Origin: Macrocybe gigantea
Lineage: Eukaryota; Basidiomycota; Agaricomycetes; Agaricales; Callistosporiaceae
Direction of reading: 5' to 3'
DNA length: 64,000 nucleotides
Assembly (NCBI GenBank): GCA_011319805.1
Contig: SJRY01000246.1
Coordinates: forward strand, 310,001-374,000
Part shown: positions 56,401 to 64,000 of the stretch, piece after piece
Numbering within the stretch: the first letter of the stretch is position 1
Layout of the letters: each line of letters opens with the position of its first letter
Translations under genes and position numbers: made by a program
The notes under the pieces: model-generated
Database searches by the model: none
Seen by the model: the letters and a program-made list of their open reading frames with translations, nothing else
Told to the model about the DNA's origin: nothing

Positions 56401-58751
56401 TTATACGGTGGCTAGGAGTGCATCTTCCACTTCCTTCATCCGTGCAGCTTCCTTCTCCTTTTCCATTTCCTTTTCGCGGACAGCCTCCGTTTCCCGTGTG
56501 AGAACGTACGTCGGTATCATGTTCGGCTTGTAATCCAGATGTCGCTTGACATAGAAACACATGTAGGCGTTCGAGCTTAAGCACGCTCCAAGCGTAGACG
56601 GGGTTACCCTACAAAAAAGATAAAGAAGAGTTTGGTTTCTTGTTTATCTCAGGTAAAGCGGAGAAAAGAGAAGGACATAAAAGGGACATTGGAAGACCGA
56701 AAGGAAATAAGTCCGCACTTATCGTCATCAAAACGGTACCACTGCAAGCCAATCAGAACGCCGTCAGCTCAGGCAAGCTCACATGACGGGGTGGAGAGGA
56801 ACATACCTCATCCTGGCATCGCGCAAAATTGGTATAGTGCCCGTTATTGAGCTTTCCCTCGTGGTTGATTACTGCAAAGAGGTCATACTGGTACATTGCC
56901 TCTGGTCCGGGAATTTTCCTGCTTGTGGAGGATTTAAGAATTGATACACGAACGTGAGAAGCGCGGCAAGAATCATAGTGCTCACGCGGAAGCCGAACCG
57001 CCGTTCTCCTTCTCTTTCATGCTCAACGTCGTGTAGGGCGCCATGTTCAAACAAGCCGGGAATCGGATCGGAGCGTCTATCTTGTGCGCCGCTGATTTGT
57101 CAGACGTTTTATGTTCAAAGCGCTAGCAAATAAGAGGCGTTCGCTGTTGAGGCGGCTTGCATGAGTTAGATGGAGATTACCTTGAACTGAAAACTCAAAA
57201 CAGGAGGTAAGATCCGTATGCTCAGCCGCTTGCTGGCTTCCTGGAAAATGATATGAGTTCCTCTTCGCATTCGGAGCAGCATGATAGAACCTACGTGAGA
57301 AGCCTTTCCACATTTCGCACAGCTGTATTCTTTCGGCCCAAGTTTCTCAGGCTGAGTAAATCTGGACAAAACATGGGGCAGGGCAATTGATTCCATTAAT
57401 GACGTTCAGGAACACAGACAAGACAGAAATAGCCCACCTTCGTAGGCATGCCGCTAGGGTATTTTCGCCGGAGGTGTCTCCTCCTTTCCCTTTCAGTTCA
57501 AGGCTGATGTCCAGCATGGGATCAACAGTACTGGTGACATTTCCACAACGCTCGCATTTGACATCACTTTGGAGTTGGCCTGCGAATGTGGAGTGTATAA
57601 TGCAATTGCAGGAAACGTTAGTGGATCCTCTGGAGGTGACGTGTATTTGGTTCAACGTAGAAATGAAACATTCATGTGCGTCTTGTTGGGCATAGCCTGC
57701 CAGGTCGGCAGAAGCACGCCATGTCGTGGCGAGAAACGTTATCGGACCATGCGGATTGGGGTCATCAGCGTATATCTAAGAATAACGCGTTAGGCATTAA
57801 AAAAAGTTTTCAAGCCATGCGGAGAAGACAGATCATAAGACCTCTGTGAACAGTTTGTCCATCTCGCAACAGGTGCAATTTTCCGTCTTGCACTGCTTGC
57901 AGTTGTGCTTATCTCCGAGAAAATAATTTCTCAGGAGCGGATTGTGAACCAGAGATTGCAAAACGACGTTCAGGAAACATGTCTGTCCGAGATTCAGTAA
58001 TCCCCGTTGGCCTTGAGTAAAAAAAATCGGTTTAACGGACACGAAAAAATAGAATGGCATCATTACCGTAGCAAGGGATGGGTACAGACCCTTCGAGCGC
58101 AGCGGTATCTTTCTCAGAGGGAACCCAAGCCTGGAACGGCTCTCTAATTCGATTTGAAACTACGAAAGTCTGAATATGGACGAAAGCCATGTTCAAGCGC
58201 TCTCACCTTGAAATTTGGTCCATTTCTGTTCTATGTTTACAACAGTCGAAAGATACGCATCATCGAGACGTGCGTCATAAATAAAATCGTTACATTGAAG
58301 ACAAAATACTGATCCTGTCTTCACATCGACACCTGTATAGCCATAACAGATATTATCAGCGATTTCCTATACCTAGAGACGAACGCAACACTCACAGAAA
58401 CTGTGGTCCTCCTCGTTCAAATGCCTCAACATGTGACCTCCAATCCAGCATCCAGTGTAGGGACAGTGGAGGCAGGCAAAAGGTCTCGGTAATGATATAT
58501 TACATGTTCCGCAAGACGGAGAGGAGAGCTGTGAAAAGAAGTTTCGACTAAGACGGGCAAAGAGCTCTGCAGTCTTCACGGGAACTCACCTTCCTCCGTT
58601 TCGCAGGGTTGCACGCACCCTGCCGCCTGTTAGCATTCCATGCTACCACTTTTCTGAACTTTGAGAAAATATCCTGGTTCAGAACATCACCGTCCAGCGC
58701 AGTTGATATGTGGGGGCAACCCGACTCGATGATGTCTGTGGTTTCGCTCAT
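56401..58751 (-). CDS. Ubiquitin-specific protease, Ubp8/USP22-like (SAGA DUB)
   Basis: Removes ubiquitin from histone H2B as part of SAGA in yeast and animals. ATG 58751 (MSETTDIIESGCPHISTALD). The N-terminal ZnF-UBP reads SGCPHI, CGTCNISLPRPFACLHCPYT, GHMLRHLNEEDHSF, VFCLQCNDFIYD. The UCH domain begins GLLNLGQTCFLNVVLQSLVH (Cys box), then QQDAHECFISTLNQIH, zinc-binding CERCGNVTSTVDPMLDISLE and KEYSCAKCGKA, and the His box VINHEGKLNNGHYTNFARCQ. The Lys/Glu-rich tail ends at 56401. In the Cys box, Gln replaces the common Asn before Thr-Cys; yeast Ubp8 also deviates there. About ten introns. The association of both domains supports Ubp8 rather than other USPs. Confidence 0.9.
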
Positions 58752-59119
58752 ACCAAACCGTCCGAGCACCCACAAGGGCTAATGACCGACAGATGAAGTG
58801 CACCTCGACTGTCAATGGTGCTATTCAGCGCACTCTTGAGCCAAGTAATAGCCCAACTCGTGCAGAGGTATAGTCCAAGGTTAGGTTGGTAATTAGCCGA
58901 GAGCAATGATCATGGTGCGTGACGTGACGCGCGCCAAGTTTGTGTGGCCACAACGTTGACACTGTACTGATCGCGCACGGCCTTCCATTGTCCTCTACGA
59001 CGACAAGGAAAGGTACGTCTGGAATACCTCAAGTACTGCCTGGTGAAGCTGCCAACGACCCGAACATCCGTCCAGGTTGCTTGTCACGGACAATTCAGAG
59101 CATCGTTCCAGTCGCCTGA
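58752..59119. other. Divergent promoter between deubiquitinase and HIT genes
   Basis: About 370 bases between two divergent ATGs; no clear TATA element and no gene. Confidence 0.45.
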
Positions 59120-59890
59120 ATGCCCATTTCCTTAATTTCTAATCTATTCTCATGTGTGAAACCGGCTTCGGTGGTCGAGGGTGTCTCTGAGTTCGTGCCG
59201 TCATGCGTATTTTGCAATGTGTCTGAAAAAAGAGGGTTCCAGGTAGAATGGGAGGTGGGTGTCCGTCATCGAAAACTTCCCCGACATGGCCATCTACTCA
59301 GATTTACATCTCCTCCTAGGACAATGAGTTCATCGCTTTTCGAGACCATAACCCCGCAGCTGTGCATCACTTACTCGTCATTCCGAAATCGCATGTTGGC
59401 AAGTACCATTAGCTTGGGTTGCAACGTCAACAAGACCTCTCATTTTCCAGCCAGAGAGCATCAGAAGCCTCCACAAGTCTGATGCAAGTCTAGGTATCCT
59501 ATTTGAGAATTGTGTACATTCGAATAACGTGACCAAGTATAACGCCTAGTGCAATCAATGCGGGATATTGGGAACATGTTACTTGACAATCTGGACGTGG
59601 CGCCCTCTATGCGGAGGCAAGTACTACAATTTTGTAAGTCAATTGTCATCGGCTGACTGCTATGTATGTGCTGTTATAGGATGGGTTTCCATATACCGCC
59701 CTACAATTCGGTCGATCACTTGCATCTACACGTCCAAGCGCGGCCGTACAAAAGTTGGATGAGGCGAGCAAAATACCGAATTTCCCCAGGCTATCAATCA
59801 TACCACAAGGGCTACAGCTGGTTTGTCGAGGTCGACCAGGCAATCCGGATTTTGCAGGATGGAAGAGAAGTCTCTGTTTCTCCGTCTTAG
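59120..59890 (+). CDS. HIT-domain protein (Hint3-like)
   Basis: Histidine-triad nucleotide-binding hydrolase. ATG 59120. A CVFC pair, then DNEFIAFRDHNPAAVHHLLV and IPKSHV, RSLHKSDASL, QSMRDIGNMLL, and the triad GFHIPPYNSVDHLHLHVQ (H-L-H-L-H). A C-terminal extension follows (KYRISPGYQSYHKGYSWFVE, VDQAIRILQDG), as in fungal Hint3-type proteins. Introns: 59254-59320 or nearby (GT-AG), 59399-59454 (GC-AG, donor GCAAGT), 59512-59548 region, and 59617-59679 (GC-AG, donor GCAAGT). Two GC donors in a four-intron gene is unusual. The triad is intact, so hydrolysis of nucleotide phosphoramidates or adenylylated substrates is likely; the true substrate is unknown. Confidence 0.87.
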
Positions 59891-60279
59891 GCATGACTAT
59901 TGTTTTTCGATCCTCTTCCCACTCGCCTACTTTGCCTTTCTGACCACGTCATTCCTGCATATTGCGGATAAATAGTTCCCTTTTGGCCATATGGTTTCGC
60001 TTTTTGTCACTCCTGAACTGACATCTTGCTTTTGGCATTGCTTGCATCCCATGTTCATCAATCTGTGGTTCCTATCTCTTCGCGAATTCCAGCATGCCGA
60101 AAGCCGAATGCAAGGAAGTCGCTCCGATATCTTCAGATTCGTTGAAAATAGGGGTGTTCATAGCAGATTGTCTTTGAGAGCCGAACCACTCGCGCAAGTC
60201 ATCAATCCGCAGCATAATTAGACGTGTCTTACGCGGATTCGGGCTCTATCTTTTGATCCTCGCTCGGGCGAACGGTGAT
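59891..60279. other. 3' flank between convergent genes, no gene seen
   Basis: About 390 bases after the HIT stop; short frames without similarity. Confidence 0.45.
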
Positions 60280-61390
60280 TTACTGCTCAAAAAAAGGTAG
60301 GTCGTCGTGGAAGATTGGCATGTGGAGAGCCTCTACTTTCCAGCCTTCTTCGGGCAACCACGCTACACCTAGGGTTGGGAAAGACGTTAAGGCCATTAAG
60401 GATAGCAATGTGTAAACACGGTCTTTTTTGGACATGCCAACTTTCCGCCACATCTGATGGTCAGAAGGTGCGCTCGGGTTTCGCGAATGATAACCATAGT
60501 AATTTCGCTGCATCTCCGCGCGCATTACCAGGCCTTGGGGATATATCGCGGTTTATAAACTCGTTCCAAGACGAACCGATTTTCCGAGTCTTGCGGTACC
60601 GCGAGATCTGAACAGCCTCTCACTCAGCTGGAACCGAACTAGATGAAGACCAGTCCTACTGGCAGAGATGCCGTTGTTGAAGGACCTCACACAACTGAAA
60701 AGGAAAGGAGAATAAATTTCCATAAATCTTTCGGCGTTCGGCGGGTTGCTGCCGCCTCGGATAATGCGATCAATCGTGGTATTTTTGAGGACTGACAGAA
60801 CCATATGACTTCGGATATCAAGGTCCTCTATTAATATCCTCCAATCATCCTACAGCGTTTCTGATATTACCTATGTTCAAGTCTTTTGACCGCAGGCTAC
60901 CCTTTTATGCGTCCATCATGAACTGGCATACCTTGACATAATTCCCAACCGCGATATCGGCGGAGACCCGCATTATTGTTGGTAGCACAACATCCAAAAT
61001 AGCAATGCTCGCGCACCTCATGGCCAACGCGGCCTTACGTCCACCCGGAGTTGTTGGCTCGCTCAGTTTTGGAGATGAAGAATGAAAAATTTCCCTTGAC
61101 TTGTGTCGCGTACGCGCACCTGACGTGAAAGACACCTTTATGACCTGGCGATTCCATCATGGAGCGGTTTGATTTGGTTTACTCCCTGCTTTTCGGCCGT
61201 TCTGTGCATATCTTACATCTTTTAGTGCAAGACTTCGCCCGCTGTGGAGATCTTCGACACACATTTTCCATGTGTTGACGAATTCCGATTCCTTCCTGTC
61301 CATCTTGTGACGTTTAGGTGAATGGCCTTGGCTTCCGAGTTCGTCCTTGGCATCGTCTGTGCTCCCGAAGGATTCATCCTTCCATAATTG
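60280..61390 (-). CDS. Spliced gene, unrecognised (boundaries tentative)
   Basis: Four minus-strand blocks join by plausible splice sites. Block 1, about 61390-61183 (GHSPKRHKMDRKESEFVNTW), has a GTAAAC donor. Block 2, from about 61118 to 60938 (KLSEPTTPGGRKAALAMRCA, IAILDVVLPTIMRVSADIAV), has a GTATGC donor. Block 3, about 60853-60690 (DDWRILIEDLDIRSHMVLSV, KNTTIDRIIRGGSNPPNAER), has a GTTGTG donor, and block 4 encodes LAVPQDSENRFVLERVYKPR. A further block ends ...DDLPFFEQ at 60280. Composition and continuous frame suggest a true gene, mostly helical with a basic N terminus. The start codon was not found, and no domain was recognised. Confidence 0.45.
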
Positions 61391-61408
61391 CAAGCGAAGT
61401 ATTTCGCA

Positions 61409-61416
61409 TATAAAAC
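61409..61416 (+). promoter_or_regulatory. TATA box of oxalate decarboxylase gene
   Basis: TATAAAAC, 59 nt upstream of the ATG at 61468, in a position typical of an inducible secreted-enzyme promoter. Confidence 0.55.
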
Positions 61417-61467
61417 ACCACTTTAACTCTGGCCTTTCTTCGCCTCTTTAGCCCGTATTCTTCAGAC

Positions 61468-63984
61468 ATGATCAGCCTCGCCTATTGTATCTGTGCTCTT
61501 TTCTTCCTCAGGATTACAAATTCTGCACCTGCCGCGTCCTCTGTCGCGTCATCTGCGGCATCATCTGTGTTATCCTCAACAGTCTCCTCGGTCGCATCTT
61601 CAGCGAGCAGTGTTGCGTCTTCGGTCGTGCTGAGCAGCGCGGCGCCTGGCAATCCTACGACTTCCGAATCCGCGCCACCTGCGACGGCAACGGTGCCCTT
61701 CATTAGCACCGATCCTAACGAGCCGTTATGGAATGCCAACACAACCGGAGACGTACAGCCTGAACGTGGGAGCTTAGGGGCGCCTCTCCTCGGGCCTACA
61801 GACGAGAACATGGCGAAAGAGAATCCTGATCTGTTGGCCCCGCCGACTACTGATCATGGAAGCGTGTCAGTATATTGAATACTACCAGATGTTAAGCTCC
61901 TTACATATGCTTTTCCCATCAGACCAAATGCGAAATGGCCATTCACTCTTAGCCATAATCGTCTTCAAACTGGTGGCTGGGCTCGGCAAGAAAATAGTCA
62001 GTGCTCTTCATCCGCCATTCTGAGCCGAGCTCTCACCACTTCCACGTTTATAGCTGGCGTTATGCCTATTGCCACTGGTGACTATCCCTTTTTCAGATTC
62101 AGGAGTCAAACTTTAACCGAACTACAGCGATGGCTAGCGTCAACATGAGGCTCGAAGCTGGTGCTGTTCGGTGAGTTTAACAGAGAAGCGAAACTATTTG
62201 ATGTGACTTACTGCGAATACAGTGAGCTACATTGGCACAAGACTGCAGAGGTATGTCCGATCACTCGGAACGACGACCTTCCACTGAATGCATGGTTTTG
62301 CAGTGGGCATATGTGCTTAAGGTAAAACGCCTCCCTTCTGTCATTCCGGAATGCGGTTCTCATCTAGCAACAGGGGATGACGCAAGTCACCGCCGTCGAT
62401 ACGCAAGGCCGCAATTACGTTGCTACTGTTGTAAGTTTCCGTCCATGTCTTAAGTATTTACGCGAGAACTAATCAAATTATAGGGGCCTGGTGACTTGTG
62501 GTACTTCCCTCCTGGCATTCCGCACTCTTTACAAGCTACCAACGATAACCCTGATGGGTCGGAATTCATCCTGGTATATTTCTGCTCCTTGCAACAGCTT
62601 TGAAGCCTCTAAATTGTCGTTTGTTCACAGGTTTTCGACCAAGGAGATTTCAGTGAAGACTCGACGTTCCTATTGACAGATTGGTTATCCCATGTGCCGG
62701 CTGAAGGTAGGGACGAGATCCTCTGTAATTGGATGATCCATATCATCTTATGAAACTGGCTTCAGTCATTTCCAGGAACTTCCAAGCGTTGGTCACTATT
62801 TTCCCTCGTTTTTGCCCTCTATGTTCATGTGCCATCTAGTGACATTTCGGCTTTCGCCCACATACCTGCCGAAGAACTGTACATTTTCCCTGCTCGTGCG
62901 TCATCCCGTTGCCGATACAGGCCGGTACCCCTCTCACGGCCTATTCTAGAACTTCCTGAAGATGATGGCAGTGCACCCAAGAGCCCTCAGGGAACGGTCC
63001 CTGATCCGTTCTCATACCCTCTATCTAAAGTTAAACCTACCCAACTCTCTGGTGGCAGTGTGAAGATCGTGGATTCATCTACTTTCAAGATATCAAAGAA
63101 CATCGCAGCCGCAGGTGCATATCAAGTCATTTCACACAGGCATAGTAAAATTTATTGTTTACAGAGGTGACTGTCAATCCGGGTGCGATGAGGTAGATTT
63201 CCCAGCTTCTTTCTTTCAAAGTCAGTGTTGACATGTTTGCCTGGCAGAGAATTGCATGTATGTACTACTCCATTCGCATAAATGACGCTCTAAACCGTGG
63301 ATTTCAGTGGCATCCGACGGAAGACGAGTGGAGCTTCTTCATGCACGTCTTCCGTTTACTTTGGACAGTGATGTGTAACTAATCTTCTTTTCAAACAGTG
63401 AAGGAGAAGCGCGAGTAACGATATTCGCCTCGCAGTCAAATGCGAGAACATTCAATTATCAGGTCTGCCATTGCCACTATCTCTTTTATTCAGTTTGTTT
63501 TGATACTGGATTCCTCCCGCTAGCCTGGTGACATTGGTAAGTAGCGCTATACCGTTTCTTCGGCATTATCGGATCTGTGGAACTCACGACACTCTGGAAC
63601 AGGATATGTTCCCGCCAGCATGGGTAAAGGCCTTCTCCTGGGGTAGAGATCTAAATCTGACTGAGCGGATCAACTCCCATAGGTCATTACGTGGAAAACA
63701 TAGGAAATACCACGCTGCGATTTTTGGAGATATTCAATTCAGGTACTGACTATCGTTTGTGAATCGATTGCTGCTAACGGCGTGTCCGTCTAGATAAATT
63801 TGAAGATATCAGCTTGAACCAAGTAAAGTGTTGTCTGGCTTCACCTGATCCGACCTTCTGACGTGGCTTCCATCAGTGGCTAGCATTAACACCGCCCGAA
63901 TTGGTGAAAGCACACCTTGGCATTTCGGACGACACGGTTTCCCATCTATCGAAGACGAAGGGAACTGTGGTTGGTGGTAAATAA
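61468..63984 (+). CDS. Oxalate decarboxylase, secreted bicupin
   Basis: Converts oxalate to formate and CO2 with manganese; in wood-associated fungi it controls extracellular oxalate. The signal peptide starts [20 protein letters not shown] Ser/Ala/Val-rich stretch of about 40 residues follows ([14 protein letters not shown]), then [20 protein letters not shown] and [20 protein letters not shown]. Cupin 1: [46 protein letters not shown]. Cupin 2: [49 protein letters not shown]. Both metal sites have the His, His, Glu and later His. The C terminus reads [20 protein letters not shown], stop 63982-63984, so the gene is complete just inside the window. Many short introns; the joins around 62880-62960 are not fully settled. 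Confidence 0.9.
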
Positions 63985-64000
63985 ATAGCAACGAAATTTC

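Overview
The window is nuclear DNA from a basidiomycete fungus, most likely an agaricomycete. Genes are dense, lie on both strands and are cut by many 45-70 nt introns. Typical basidiomycete families are present: small cysteine-rich secreted proteins, a TKL-type kinase with the usual agaricomycete linker, fungalysin, oxalate decarboxylase, and F-box/LRR proteins. No rRNA, tRNA, CRISPR array, virus or transposon was recognised.

Layout. 1-5.3 kb: an aminoglycoside-phosphotransferase-like kinase cut by the left edge, a degenerate tandem repeat, an unknown protein, and a tandem pair of secreted Cys-rich proteins. 5.5-8.7 kb: an ABHD11/Imo32-like mitochondrial hydrolase and, tail to tail, ARV1. 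9.2-11.6 kb: MATE transporter 1. 13.3-17.1 kb: a CDC24-type Rho exchange factor joined in one reading frame to a TKL-type kinase. 17.4-22.1 kb: a disordered protein, GET4 and a coiled-coil protein. 24.7-30.4 kb: a fungalysin (M36) protease and MATE transporter 2. 30.9-33.0 kb: an AT-hook protein and a C2H2 zinc-finger factor. 33.5-37.3 kb: a same-strand row of DUF1479 dioxygenase-like protein, SDHAF3 and cyanase. 37.8-40.7 kb: a divergent beta-tubulin. 42.6-47.0 kb: two convergent LRR/F-box genes. 47.8-52.1 kb: an alpha/beta hydrolase and a forkhead factor. 53.6-59.9 kb: a conserved basic-tailed protein, THG1, a Ubp8/USP22-like deubiquitinase and a HIT protein. 60.3-64 kb: an unrecognised spliced gene and an oxalate decarboxylase.

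The genes form no single pathway. Most are housekeeping: Rho signalling, tail-anchored protein insertion, SDH assembly, tRNA-His maturation and SAGA deubiquitination. Around them sit secreted and transport functions (fungalysin, oxalate decarboxylase, MATE, Cys-rich proteins) expected of a saprotrophic or wood-associated fungus.

Three points stand out. First, the RhoGEF-kinase fusion. Second, at least nine introns need GC-AG borders. Third, conserved exons repeatedly lose frame by one missing base, often next to a homopolymer; this suggests assembly indels more than real gene decay, and many gene models here need a small frame correction. Exon borders were set by hand from splice signals and protein-family conservation.
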